The notes under the pieces are model-generated. The model did not search any database, had not been told where the DNA came from, and worked only from the letters and a program-made list of their open reading frames with translations. A program made the translations under genes and the position numbers. DNA of 64,000 nucleotides from Streptomyces olivochromogenes (lineage in GTDB: Bacteria > Actinomycetota > Actinomycetes > Streptomycetales > Streptomycetaceae), in the NCBI RefSeq assembly GCF_021538895.1, contig NZ_JADDRL010000040.1:1-64000 (forward strand), in the 5' to 3' direction. Positions 8,990-20,916 of the stretch are shown one piece after another; the first letter of the stretch is position 1; every line of letters begins with the position of its first letter.

Positions 8990-9526
8990 TCAGATGTACC
9001 GGCCCTCGAACCAGGCCTTCACGGCCAGGGTGTGCAGCGGGAAGGCGAGTTCCTCCGGCCTGCGCAGCAGGTGCCAGCCTTCCGTCTCGTCCGTGGGGTC
9101 GGACGGCGGAAGGAGGTCGGCCGGACGTTCCGGGAGGAGCCCGAACAGCAGCAGGTGTCCGTCGGGCGAGCTCATGGCGTCGACGAGCCGCACGTCGCGG
9201 GCGGCCGCGTCGATGCCCGTCTCCTCCCTGAGTTCGCGCACGACGGCCTGCCGCCAGTCCTCGCGGTCGTCGATGTAACCGCCGGGCAGCGCGGTACGCC
9301 CGCGCGCGGGAACGATGGTCCGGGTGACGACCACCAGGGCGGTGCCCTTGGTGTCGTACACGGGCAGGAGGGCGATCGCCACGGGCAGCGGATTGCGGTA
9401 GGCGACGGCCCCACAGGCCTCACAGGTGCGGGGCCAGCCGGAGACTCCCTCTCCGTAGGGCGCTCCGCAGCTCGAACAGTGCGAGTCCGGCACGGAGTTG
9501 GTTGGTGGGTGCTGAATTTCGGACAC
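8990..9526 (-). CDS. Nudix hydrolase with N-terminal zinc ribbon
   Basis: 178-residue Nudix protein. A short zinc ribbon (CSSCG ... CEACG) comes first, as in NADH-pyrophosphatase-like and related Nudix proteins. The Nudix box follows as GGYIDDREDWRQAVVRELREETGI, written here in two overlapping parts: GGYIDDREDW and AVVRELREETGI. The box binds Mg2+ and cleaves a nucleoside diphosphate linked to another group. GTG 9526 is preferred because the protein then begins just before the zinc ribbon; an in-frame extension to 9712 is low-complexity and unlike the family. Substrate unknown. The DUF35 gene diverges from it. Confidence 0.85.
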   Translation of the reverse strand: MSEIQHPPTNSVPDSHCSSCGAPYGEGVSGWPRTCEACGAVAYRNPLPVAIALLPVYDTKGTALVVVTRTIVPARGRTALPGGYIDDREDWRQAVVRELREETGIDAAARDVRLVDAMSSPDGHLLLFGLLPERPADLLPPSDPTDETEGWHLLRRPEELAFPLHTLAVKAWFEGRYI

Positions 9527-9716
9527 GCGCGGACTGTATCCGATCACAGGAACGACGTCTTCCGGAAGCGACCCGAAGATTCGTGGTCGGAAAACGGAGG
9601 GGCGGCCGGAACCACCCCCGTCGGCCCCGGCCGCCCCTCCCGTTACCACGACGCCGCAAGGGGTCGTCCGGTTCTCCCGCGCGGCCTGCCGATTTCCGGT
9701 GACCCGTGACACACTC

Positions 9717-9731
9717 CTGACGATCCGTCAG
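9717..9731. promoter_or_regulatory. CTGACG-N3-CGTCAG inverted repeat before the DUF35-thiolase operon
   Basis: CTGACG ATC CGTCAG is a perfect six-base inverted repeat with a three-base spacer, 21 bases before the likely TTG start of the DUF35 gene. The same arms, with spacer GTA, occur at 57643-57657 before another operon of lipid/acyl-CoA character. This looks like the operator of a dimeric regulator, perhaps TetR-type. The regulator is not identified. Confidence 0.6.
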
Positions 9732-9752
9732 ATTCGATGTCCGGGAGGGACT

Positions 9753-10199
9753 TTGTCGCGCACACACACGCCCGCGGTCTCCGGCTGGTTCACCGGTGAG
9801 GGGGATGCGTTCCGGCTGCTCGGCACGCGGTGTTCCGCCTGCGCCTCGGTCTTCTTCCCCCGGGAGGACGTCCACTGCCGCAATCCGGGGTGCCCCGGCG
9901 GCGGCCTGGAAGAGGTCGCCCTCTCGCCACGAGGACGGATCTGGTCGTACACGGACAGCCGGTACCGGCCTCCGTCACCCTATGTGAGCGATCCGGAACT
10001 TCCGTGGGAACCGTACGCGTTGATCGCTGTGGAGCTGGAGTCCGAGCGGATCGTGGTGCTGGGGCAGGCGGTTTCGGGCGTCACCGTCGCGGACCTGGCG
10101 GTGGGCATGGAGGTGGAGGCCGTCCCCGGAGTGCTGCACGAGGACGCGGAGACGACCTGGACGATCTGGAAGTGGCGGCCGACGGGGGTGACGGCATGA
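9753..10199 (+). CDS. DUF35 zinc-ribbon/OB-fold protein, thiolase partner
   Basis: About 148 residues with the DUF35 layout: an N-terminal zinc ribbon (CSACASVFFP ... CRNPGC) and a C-terminal OB fold. Such proteins bind acyl-CoA and act as obligate partners of thiolase or lipid-transfer-type enzymes, as in steroid side-chain degradation and archaeal HMG-CoA synthesis. The stop overlaps the thiolase ATG by 4 bases (ATGA), so the two are co-translated. TTG 9753 follows GGGAGG, though spacing is short. An upstream in-frame GTG at 9699 would add 18 residues and overrun the inverted repeat at 9717-9731, so I prefer TTG. Confidence 0.82.
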   Translation: MSRTHTPAVSGWFTGEGDAFRLLGTRCSACASVFFPREDVHCRNPGCPGGGLEEVALSPRGRIWSYTDSRYRPPSPYVSDPELPWEPYALIAVELESERIVVLGQAVSGVTVADLAVGMEVEAVPGVLHEDAETTWTIWKWRPTGVTA

Positions 10200-11386
10200 C
10201 GGCGGACGTGGCGGTGCTCGGCGTGGGCATGCACCCCTGGGGCAAGTGGGGGCGCGGCTTCTCCGAGTACGGGGCAATGGCAGCCCGCGCGGCACTGGCC
10301 GACGCCGGGCTGCAGTGGCGGGACATCGGCTCGATCGTCGGCGCGGACACGGTGCGTGGCGGCTACCCGGGGTACGTCGCGGGAGCCACGTTCGCGAAGG
10401 CCCTGGGCTGGCAGGGCGCCCGGGTCACCAGCGTGTACGCGGCCTGCGCGTCCGGTGCGCAGGCGGTCGCCACGGCCCGCGCACAGATCCTCGCCGGGCT
10501 CACGGACGTGGTGCTCGTGGTAGGGGCGGACGCGGCGCCCAAGGGGTTCTTCCGGCCGGCCGGCGGAGACCGGCACGACGATCCGGACTGGCTGCGCTTC
10601 CGGCTGCTCGGGGCGACGAATCCGGCCTACTTCGGGCTGTATGCGCGGCGGCGCATGGCGGTGCACGGCGACACCCTGGAGGACTTCGCACTGGTCAAGG
10701 TCAAGAACGCCGCCATGGGGGCGTTGAACCCGCACGCGCGCTACCGCAAGCGGGTGACCGCCGAGGAGGTCGCCGCCTCCGCCGTGGTCGCCGATCCGCT
10801 GCGGCTGCTCGACATCTGCGCCACCTCCGACGGCGGCGCGGCCCTCGTGCTGTCCAGTCTGGAGTTCGCGAGGCGGCGCGGAGTGCCGCGGCCGGTGCGG
10901 ATCCGGGCGGTGTCCACGGTGACGCCGCGCTATCCCAGCACCGTCCTGGACCTGCCGGACATCGCCACGGACTCGGCAGCGGCGGTGGACCCGCCCGGCG
11001 AGACGTTCCGGGCGTCCATCGCCCGCGCCGCCTACGAGGAGGCTGGGATCGGCCCGGAGGACTTGTCCCTGGCCGAGGTCTACGACCTGTCCACCGCACT
11101 GGAGTTGCAGTGGTACGAGGATCTGGGACTGTGCGGCGAGGGTGAGGGCGCAAAGCTGCTGCGGGAAGGCGCGACCTCCCTGGGCGGGCGCATACCCGTG
11201 AACGCCAGCGGCGGGCTCGCCTCCTTCGGGGAGGCGGTGCCGGCGCAGGCGCTCGCCCAGGTCTGCGAGCTGACCTGGCAATTGAGACAGGCGGCGGGCG
11301 AGCGGCAGGTGTCCGGAGCGCGCGCGGGGATCACGGCCAATCAGGGCCTGTTCGGGCACGGTTCGTCGGTGATCGCGGTGCGGTGA
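10196..11386 (+). CDS. Thiolase-family lipid-transfer protein (SCP2-thiolase-like)
   Basis: 396-residue thiolase-fold protein of the lipid-transfer/acetyl-CoA acetyltransferase branch. It likely cleaves or condenses beta-keto acyl-CoA together with the DUF35 partner encoded just upstream. The segment VYAACASGAQAVATARAQI carries the nucleophilic cysteine. The C-terminal VNASGGLASFGEAVPAQAL and NQGLFGHGSS match the family; this branch uses different C-terminal catalytic residues from classical biosynthetic thiolases. Start ATG 10196 overlaps the DUF35 stop. Length is typical. The substrate is probably a bulky or branched acyl-CoA, which is inference. Confidence 0.88.
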   Translation: MTADVAVLGVGMHPWGKWGRGFSEYGAMAARAALADAGLQWRDIGSIVGADTVRGGYPGYVAGATFAKALGWQGARVTSVYAACASGAQAVATARAQILAGLTDVVLVVGADAAPKGFFRPAGGDRHDDPDWLRFRLLGATNPAYFGLYARRRMAVHGDTLEDFALVKVKNAAMGALNPHARYRKRVTAEEVAASAVVADPLRLLDICATSDGGAALVLSSLEFARRRGVPRPVRIRAVSTVTPRYPSTVLDLPDIATDSAAAVDPPGETFRASIARAAYEEAGIGPEDLSLAEVYDLSTALELQWYEDLGLCGEGEGAKLLREGATSLGGRIPVNASGGLASFGEAVPAQALAQVCELTWQLRQAAGERQVSGARAGITANQGLFGHGSSVIAVR

Positions 11387-11518
11387 GGGTGAGGTGCGGG
11401 GAGGGTGTGACGGAAGGGTTTTCGACGCGATCCGTACGCTGTGTGATCGGCCCGGAATCCTGCGTGAACGTCTTATGAACTGGGCCTGGGCGCCCTCGGG
11501 CAGCGCCATCATGCTCCC

Positions 11519-13168
11519 GTGCACTCCGTGACGGATACTCTCCGCTTCGCCTTCCAGCCGGTGGTCAATCTGACGACCGGTGGGATCGCCGCGCTGGAGG
11601 TACTCGCCCGCCCGGAGACCGGCGACATACTGGCCGAAGCCCGTCGAGACCCCGAACTCGACGGCCGACTGGCCGTGTTGGCGCTCCGGGCGGCCGCTCG
11701 CAAGGAGACGCTGCTGCCGCTGCACCTGAACGTGTTCGCGGCCACCCTCGCCGACCTCGGCGGCCTCACGCCGCTGCACGACGCCGTGCGCGCGGCCGGG
11801 CGCATGCCGTGGGAGGTGACCCTCGACGTCGTCCCGCCGTACACGCACGTGCCGCAGCGGGCGCTGCTGGAGGCGGTGGCCGCGGTGCGCGAGCAGGGGT
11901 TCCGGATCAGCGCGGATGGCATCGGGGACGGCGACGTACCGCTGCGGCTGCTCACCGACCTGTCCCCCGACCTGGTCAAACTGGACGCCTCGCTGCTGGC
12001 GCGGCCGGCCGCGGTACGGGCGATGCGCACCCTGTGCGAGCAGTTGGGCGCCCTGGTGGCGATCGAGGGCGTGGAGACCGAGTTGCAGTGCGCTGCCGCG
12101 ATGGCGGCCGGGGCGCAACTGGCGCAGGGTGAGCTGTTCGCGCCACCGGCCCGGATTCCCGCCTCGGACGTATACGTTCCGCCCCGCTCCCCCGGTGCCG
12201 TGGCGTTGCCGAAGCCGGGTCCGTCGGTGCGGGAGTTCATCCGGCCCGCCGCGCTGCTTCCGGTGACGGCGTCCGCGGGACAGGTGCGGGCGCTGCTGAC
12301 CGGGTCGCCGGACGTGTCCGGGGTGCTGCTCGTGGACCAGACCGGGGTCCCGGTGCGCTCGGTGCACCGCTCCCGCTTCCTGCTGTCGCTCTCGGGCCGC
12401 TACGGGCACGCCCTGTACGCCGATCGTCCCGCGTTCAAACTGGGCGACGTGCCGCGCACGGTCGGCATCGACGCCACCGCCTGGGAGGTGCTGGACGTGG
12501 TGGCGGTCGGCGGTCGGGACCGCACCTCGGACGACGTGGCCGTCGTGGACCGCCACGGGCGGTGCGTGGGCGTCGTGCGGCTCGCGGACCTGGTGCGGGC
12601 GCTGGCGGAGAGCCGGGTCGAGGAGGCCGCCGCGCTCAATCCGCTGACCCGGCTGCCCGGTTCGGACTCGATCACCGGCGAGGTGGACCGGTGGCTCGCC
12701 AACGGACGCACCTGTGTGCTGAGTTGGCTGGACATCGACCACTTCAAGCAGGTCAACGACGGCGCCGGCTTCGCCGCGGGCGACGAGCTGATCCGTTCGG
12801 TGGGGCGGGCGCTGGTGCACGCGGCGTCCGGGAACACGCGCGTGGGGCACATCGGCGGGGACGACTTCCTGGTGCTCGCGGACGAGGACGGGCTGGACCC
12901 GCTGGTGGCCGCCGTGCTCGACGCGCGCTGGACGGCCGGTGGGCGCCCGGTCACGCTGTCCCTGGCCACGGTCGTGTGCGTGCCCGGCAGCGTGGCCGAC
13001 CACCGGCAGGCCGCCGCGTACCTGGCGCCGCTGAAGAGGGCGGCCAAGTCGCTGGGCGGGGCCAGTTGGGTGCTGGGACGGGCGGGGCTGCCCGGACACG
13101 AGATCCGGCGGGGTTCCGGCGGCGCGCCGGCCCAGGCGGGGTACATGGCGGTCGAGCCGCTGCGCTGA
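11519..13168 (+). CDS. EAL-CBS-GGDEF protein with altered catalytic motifs
   Basis: 549 residues in the order EAL domain (~5-230), CBS-like pair (~240-380), GGDEF domain (~390-530): a cyclic-di-GMP type protein. Motifs are altered. EAL reads EVL at residue 27; the usual DDFGTG reads ADGIGDG; GGDEF reads GGDDF near residue 448. The lysine in VKLD and the glutamates in EVTLD and IEGVET remain. No membrane segment is visible, so it is cytoplasmic. It may bind or sense c-di-GMP rather than turn it over. The likely start is GTG 11519, without a clear ribosome-binding site. I recall a similar gene in the same place in S. coelicolor. c-di-GMP controls Streptomyces development through BldD. Confidence 0.85.
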   Translation: MHSVTDTLRFAFQPVVNLTTGGIAALEVLARPETGDILAEARRDPELDGRLAVLALRAAARKETLLPLHLNVFAATLADLGGLTPLHDAVRAAGRMPWEVTLDVVPPYTHVPQRALLEAVAAVREQGFRISADGIGDGDVPLRLLTDLSPDLVKLDASLLARPAAVRAMRTLCEQLGALVAIEGVETELQCAAAMAAGAQLAQGELFAPPARIPASDVYVPPRSPGAVALPKPGPSVREFIRPAALLPVTASAGQVRALLTGSPDVSGVLLVDQTGVPVRSVHRSRFLLSLSGRYGHALYADRPAFKLGDVPRTVGIDATAWEVLDVVAVGGRDRTSDDVAVVDRHGRCVGVVRLADLVRALAESRVEEAAALNPLTRLPGSDSITGEVDRWLANGRTCVLSWLDIDHFKQVNDGAGFAAGDELIRSVGRALVHAASGNTRVGHIGGDDFLVLADEDGLDPLVAAVLDARWTAGGRPVTLSLATVVCVPGSVADHRQAAAYLAPLKRAAKSLGGASWVLGRAGLPGHEIRRGSGGAPAQAGYMAVEPLR

Positions 13169-13502
13169 ACTCCCGCGCCCCGCACACGTGTCGGGCTGTC
13201 ACGGGTGCCGGGCGAACACCTGTCACCGTTGCCGTCGGCGACCTTGACGCTCCCAGGACGCCGGTGAACACTTCCGGGTGTCGGTCGACATCGCCGTACA
13301 TTCTCGGCGTAATCAGGCACTGCGCCGCGGGCCCCTGCTGAGCCATGGCCCGTCCCCCATGGGCGATTCGGCTGCGACGGCACGCTCGTCACGGACGCCG
13401 GGCGGGGCGCGGGACTCTCCCTGCCTTCGGCTGAAGTCGCCAAGGGAACCGTTCCTGCACGGAGGAACCGGGCAGACCCCGGACCAGCGCCTAGGAGCCG
13501 CC
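13169..13502 (+). other. glpFK upstream region
   Basis: 334 bases between the EAL-CBS-GGDEF gene and glpF. No gene is visible. It must hold the glpF promoter. A weak inverted repeat CGCCG-N8-CGGCG lies near 13290-13310 and could be an operator, but I cannot tie it to a regulator. Confidence 0.4.
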
Positions 13503-14240
13503 ATGAGCAACGGAGACATATTCGTCGGCGAAGTCATCGGCACCGCGATCCTGATCATGTTCGGTGCCGGTGTCTGCGCCGCCGTCACCCTCAGACACTC
13601 CAAGGCCCGGGCCTCGGGGTGGGTGGTGATCGCGTTCGGCTGGGGCATGGGCGTGCTGGCGGGCGCGTACACCGCCGCTCCCCTCTCCGGCGGACACCTC
13701 AACCCCGCGGTCACCCTCGGCATCGCCATCGACACCGGCAAGTGGGACAAGGTCTGGGTCTATCTGCTGGGCCAGATGGTCGGCGCGATGATCGGTGCCG
13801 TCCTGGCGTACCTCGTCTACCTGGCCCAGTTCCAGGCGAACGTCCGCGAGAAGGGGTCGTCGGAGGAACCGACCGCCACCCTCGGCATCTTCTCCACCAT
13901 TCCGGAGATCCGGAACCCGGTCGCCAACCTCATCACCGAGATCATCGCGACGATCGCGCTCGTCCTGCCGATCCTCGCCTTCGGGCTGACCAAGGGGCTC
14001 GGCGAATCGGGCACCACCGTGCTGATCGTCTCGCTGCTCGTCGTCGGCATCGGTCTCTCCCTCGGTGGGCCCACGGGCTATGCCATCAACCCGGCGCGCG
14101 ACCTCGGCCCGCGCATCGTGCACACCTTCCTGCCGATCCCGAACAAGGGCACGTCCGACTGGGGTTATGCCTGGGTCCCGGTCGCCGGCCCGCTGATCGG
14201 AGGAACGCTCGCGGGCCTCATCTACAACGCAGCCTTCTGA
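13503..14240 (+). CDS. glpF: Glycerol facilitator / aquaglyceroporin
   Basis: 245-residue channel of the major intrinsic protein family that lets glycerol diffuse into the cell. Both NPA boxes are present: HLNPAVT in the first half and AINPARDLGPR in the second. The aspartate after the second box is the usual mark of glycerol-conducting members. About six membrane helices and two half-helices are apparent. ATG 13503 follows AGGAG, 8 bases upstream. glpK begins 21 bases after the stop, so the two form an operon for glycerol uptake by facilitated diffusion plus trapping. No glpD or gylR-like regulator is adjacent. Confidence 0.95.
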   Translation: MSNGDIFVGEVIGTAILIMFGAGVCAAVTLRHSKARASGWVVIAFGWGMGVLAGAYTAAPLSGGHLNPAVTLGIAIDTGKWDKVWVYLLGQMVGAMIGAVLAYLVYLAQFQANVREKGSSEEPTATLGIFSTIPEIRNPVANLITEIIATIALVLPILAFGLTKGLGESGTTVLIVSLLVVGIGLSLGGPTGYAINPARDLGPRIVHTFLPIPNKGTSDWGYAWVPVAGPLIGGTLAGLIYNAAF

Positions 14241-14261
14241 CCCGGCGATCAAGGGGTAGCC

Positions 14262-15785
14262 ATGACGGACACCGTCGACAAGTACGTTGCCGCAATCGAC
14301 CAGGGCACCACCTCAAGCCGCTGCATCATCTTCGACCACGGTGGCGCGATCGTCGCCGTCGACCAGCGCGAACACCGCCAGATCTTCCCCAAGCCCGGCT
14401 GGGTGGAGCACGACGCCACCGAGATCTGGTCCAAGGTGCAGGCCGTGGTCGCCGGTGCGATCGCCAAGGCCGGACTGCGCGCCGACCAGCTCAGCGCGCT
14501 CGGAATCACCAACCAGCGCGAGACGACGGTCCTGTGGGACCGCGCCACGGGCAAGCCCGTGCACAACGCGATCGTCTGGCAGGACACCCGCACCGCGAGC
14601 CTGTGCAACGAACTGGGCGGCTCGGACGGCCAGGACCGCTTCCGCGAACAGACCGGCCTGCCGCTGGCCAGCTACTTCTCCGGACCCAAGGCCGCCTGGC
14701 TGCTCGACAACGTGCCGGGCCTCAGGGACCGCGCCGAACGCGGCGAGATCGCCTTCGGCACCATCGACTCCTGGCTGATCTGGAACCTCACCGGCGGCAC
14801 CGAGGGCGGCCGGCACGTCACCGACGTGACGAACGCCGGGCGCACCATGCTGATGAACCTGGAGACGCTCCAGTGGGACGCGTCCATCCTGGCGGCGATG
14901 AACGTGCCCGCGGCGATCCTCCCCGAGATCAGGTCCTCGGCGGAGGTGTACGGCACCGCCGTCGGGCAACTCGCGGGCGTCCCGGTCGCCTCGGCGCTGG
15001 GCGACCAGCAGGCGGCCGTGTTCGGCCAGGCCTGCTACGACGTCGGCACGGCGAAGAACACCTACGGGACGGGGAGTTTCCTGCTGCTCAACACCGGCAA
15101 CCGGCCGGTGCCCTCGAAGAGCGGGCTGTTGACGACGATGGGGTACAAGATCGGCAGTGAGGCACCGGTCTACTGCCTCGAAGGGTCCATCGCGATAACG
15201 GGCGCCCTCGTGCAATGGTTCCGCGACCAGCTCGGGATCATCCGCAGCGCCGACGAGATCGAGACCCTCGCGGCGAGCGTCGACGACAACGGGGGCGCCT
15301 ACATCGTGCCGGCGTTCTCCGGGCTGTTCGCGCCGTACTGGCGCTCCGACGCGCGCGGGGTCGTCACCGGCCTCACCCGGTACGTCACGAAGGCCCACCT
15401 CGCGCGCGCGGTGCTGGAGGCGACCAGCTGGCAGACGCGGGAGGTCGTGGACGCCATGTTCCAGGACTCCGGGGTGCACATCACGACCCTGAAGGTCGAC
15501 GGCGGCATGACGAAGAACAACCTCCTCATGCAGCACCAGGCCGATGTGCTCGGCGTCCCGGTGATCCGGCCCAGGGTCTCCGAGACGACCTGCCTGGGCG
15601 CCGCGTACGCGGCCGGACTCGCCACCGGCGTGTGGAACGACCTCGACGAGCTCAAGTCGCACTGGCAGCGGGACGTGGAGTGGACGCCCACCATGGAGGC
15701 GTCGGTGCGCGACCGCGAGTACCACAACTGGCACAAGGCCGTGGAGAAGAGCCTCGGCTGGCTGGAGGACGGAGACGAGCGCTAG
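14262..15785 (+). CDS. glpK: Glycerol kinase
   Basis: 507-residue FGGY-family kinase that phosphorylates glycerol to glycerol-3-phosphate in the cytoplasm. The ATP-site motif AAIDQGTTSSRCIIFDH is at the N-terminus, and the signature regions YGTGSFLLLNTG and KVDGGMTKNNLLMQ are intact. Length matches the family (~500). ATG 14262 follows AAGGGG. It is coupled to glpF. In S. coelicolor the main glycerol operon gylCABX is elsewhere on the chromosome, so this may be a second set; that cannot be decided from this window. A strong hairpin at 15802-15835 ends the unit. Confidence 0.95.
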   Translation: MTDTVDKYVAAIDQGTTSSRCIIFDHGGAIVAVDQREHRQIFPKPGWVEHDATEIWSKVQAVVAGAIAKAGLRADQLSALGITNQRETTVLWDRATGKPVHNAIVWQDTRTASLCNELGGSDGQDRFREQTGLPLASYFSGPKAAWLLDNVPGLRDRAERGEIAFGTIDSWLIWNLTGGTEGGRHVTDVTNAGRTMLMNLETLQWDASILAAMNVPAAILPEIRSSAEVYGTAVGQLAGVPVASALGDQQAAVFGQACYDVGTAKNTYGTGSFLLLNTGNRPVPSKSGLLTTMGYKIGSEAPVYCLEGSIAITGALVQWFRDQLGIIRSADEIETLAASVDDNGGAYIVPAFSGLFAPYWRSDARGVVTGLTRYVTKAHLARAVLEATSWQTREVVDAMFQDSGVHITTLKVDGGMTKNNLLMQHQADVLGVPVIRPRVSETTCLGAAYAAGLATGVWNDLDELKSHWQRDVEWTPTMEASVRDREYHNWHKAVEKSLGWLEDGDER

Positions 15786-15801
15786 GGCTCCCACAGGGCC
15801 G

Positions 15802-15835
15802 CGGCCCGTACCCCGGTCGGCGGGGGTACGGGCCG
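15802..15835. terminator. Bidirectional terminator between glpK and cvnD
   Basis: CGGCCCGTACCCC pairs perfectly over 13 bases with GGGGTACGGGCCG around an 8-base loop. It lies between the convergent ends of glpK and cvnD, so it can serve both. Confidence 0.85.
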
Positions 15836-15845
15836 TGCGCGAGCC

Positions 15846-16431
15846 TCAGGTGGTGACGGCCTCGCGGCGGCCGGCCGCGTACGCCATCGCGTGCTGGACG
15901 ACCCCGATGAGCACCTCCTTGACCGACTCCCGGTCGCGTGCGTCGCACAGCACCAGGGGGACGTCGCCGTCGAGGTCGAGTGCCCGGCGGACGTCCTCGG
16001 CCGGATAACGGGCCGCTCCCTCGAAGCAGTTGACGCCCACGACGAAGGGTATGGAGCGCCGCTCGAAGTAGTCGACGGCGGCGAAACAGTCCTCCAGGCG
16101 CCGGGTGTCGGCCAGCACGACGGCGCCCAGGGCGCCCTCGGACAGCTCGTCCCACATGAACCAGAACCGCTCCTGCCCGGGCGTGCCGAAGAGGTACAGC
16201 ACCAGGTCCTCGCGCAGGGTGATGCGGCCGAAGTCCATGGCCACGGTGGTGGTGTGCTTGCCCTCCACACCGCTGGTGTCGTCGACCGGGCGTCCGGCCT
16301 CGGTGAGCTGCTCCTCGGTGCGCAGCGGCCTGATCTCGCTGACCGCGCCGACGAGGGTGGTCTTGCCCACGCCGAAGCCGCCGGCCACCAGGATCTTGAG
16401 CGTGACGGGCTCGACCGGAGGCTTCCCGCGC

Positions 16432-16451
<20 letters not shown>
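15846..16451 (-). CDS. cvnD: Conservon GTP-binding protein CvnD
   Basis: 201-residue small GTPase-like protein, the fourth member of Streptomyces conservons. The P-loop GGFGVGKTTL is near residues 24-33, with a switch-like TPGQERF segment near the middle and an expected NKxD equivalent replaced by VGVNCFEG. CvnD associates with the membrane-bound CvnA sensor and CvnB/C in a GPCR-like signalling complex. Normally cvnD directly follows cvnC. Here a 3.6-kb oxoprolinase gene intervenes, and the cvnD ATG (16451) lies 20 bases inside its 3' end, which suggests translational coupling. Confidence 0.92.
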
Positions 16452-20049
<3,598 letters not shown>

Positions 20050-20073
20050 GTCACTACTCCGCTTCCGCGCCGG

Positions 20074-20469
20074 TCACAGCGCCCGGAGGCCGTTGATCAC
20101 GTCGCGCAGAATACTCTCGTCCGGCAGCTCGGCCGGCGGGACCGGACGTGTCACGTGGACGAGTTCCCCGTTCACCAGATCGCCGATCAGGACCCGCACG
20201 ACACCGATCGGCAGATTGAGTTCGGCGGCGAGCTCGGCGACCGACTGCGGGGCGTCACGGCAGAGCTCGACGATGTCCACGTGCTCGGGGGACAGCGTGT
20301 GGTCCGCCTCGGGATCGTCCGCGTGGGATTCGGTGACGACCACCGCGATCACGTCGAGGCGGTGCTGGGCCGCACTGGTGGTGCGGCCACGCGTCATGGC
20401 GTACGGACGGACCACCGGTCCGGCCTCGTCGTCGAACCAGTGACTTCTTCCCTGACCGTCTCCGCTCAT
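20074..20469 (-). CDS. cvnC: Conservon protein CvnC (DUF742)
   Basis: 131 residues, DUF742 family, third conservon gene. The N-terminal segment FDDEAGPVVRPYAMTRGRT and the C-terminal winged-helix-like part (LAAELNLPIGVVRVLIGDLV) are typical. It is thought to act with CvnB and CvnD in a membrane-associated complex with CvnA. It begins 9 bases after the cvnB stop, and the oxoprolinase start follows 24 bases after its own stop. Confidence 0.94.
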   Translation of the reverse strand: MSGDGQGRSHWFDDEAGPVVRPYAMTRGRTTSAAQHRLDVIAVVVTESHADDPEADHTLSPEHVDIVELCRDAPQSVAELAAELNLPIGVVRVLIGDLVNGELVHVTRPVPPAELPDESILRDVINGLRAL

Positions 20470-20478
20470 GTCATCCCA

Positions 20479-20916
20479 CTACCCGCCGGCGGGCAGATCG
20501 GTGCGCGGGGCGGCGCCCAGATGCACGCCGACCCGCTTGACCAGGAGGGTCATCTCGTAGGCGACCTGGCCGACGTCGGAGTCCGCGTCCGCGAGGACGG
20601 CGAGGCAGCTGCCGTCGCCGGCGGCCGTCACGAACAGGAAGGCGTCGTCGAGCTCGACGACCGTCTGCCGGACGCTGCCCGCCTCGAAGTGGCGGCCCAC
20701 GCCCTTGGCGAGGCTGTGGAACCCGGAGGCGACGGCCGCGAGATGCTCGCTGTCCTCCCTGGTCAGGTCCTTGGACACGCCCGTGGGCAGGCCGTCGCCG
20801 GAGAGCACGATGGCCTTGCGGATGCTGGCGACCCGGTCGACGAGCTCGTCGAGGAGCCAGTTCAGCTCTCCCCTGTTCGCCGCACTCTGGCCGGTCGCGT
20901 TCGGTGCGGTCATCAA
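20479..20916 (-). CDS. cvnB: Conservon roadblock/LC7 protein CvnB
   Basis: 145 residues with a roadblock/LC7 fold, second conservon gene, the presumed regulator of the CvnD GTPase. The N-terminal ELNWLLDELVDRVASIRKAIVLSGDGL and central ETVVELDDAFLFVTAAGDGSCLAVLAD-like blocks (here QTVVELDDAFLFVTAAG) match the family. ATG 20916 overlaps the 3' end of cvnA (stop at 20913) by 4 bases, so the two are translationally coupled. Confidence 0.94.
   Translation of the reverse strand: MMTAPNATGQSAANRGELNWLLDELVDRVASIRKAIVLSGDGLPTGVSKDLTREDSEHLAAVASGFHSLAKGVGRHFEAGSVRQTVVELDDAFLFVTAAGDGSCLAVLADADSDVGQVAYEMTLLVKRVGVHLGAAPRTDLPAGG

Noticed and set aside
9980..13099. Very long minus-strand frame opposite the DUF35, thiolase and EAL-CBS-GGDEF genes
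   Set aside because: It is a shadow of G/C-rich codons: Arg, Pro and His-rich with no recognisable domain, and the opposite strand carries well-supported genes.
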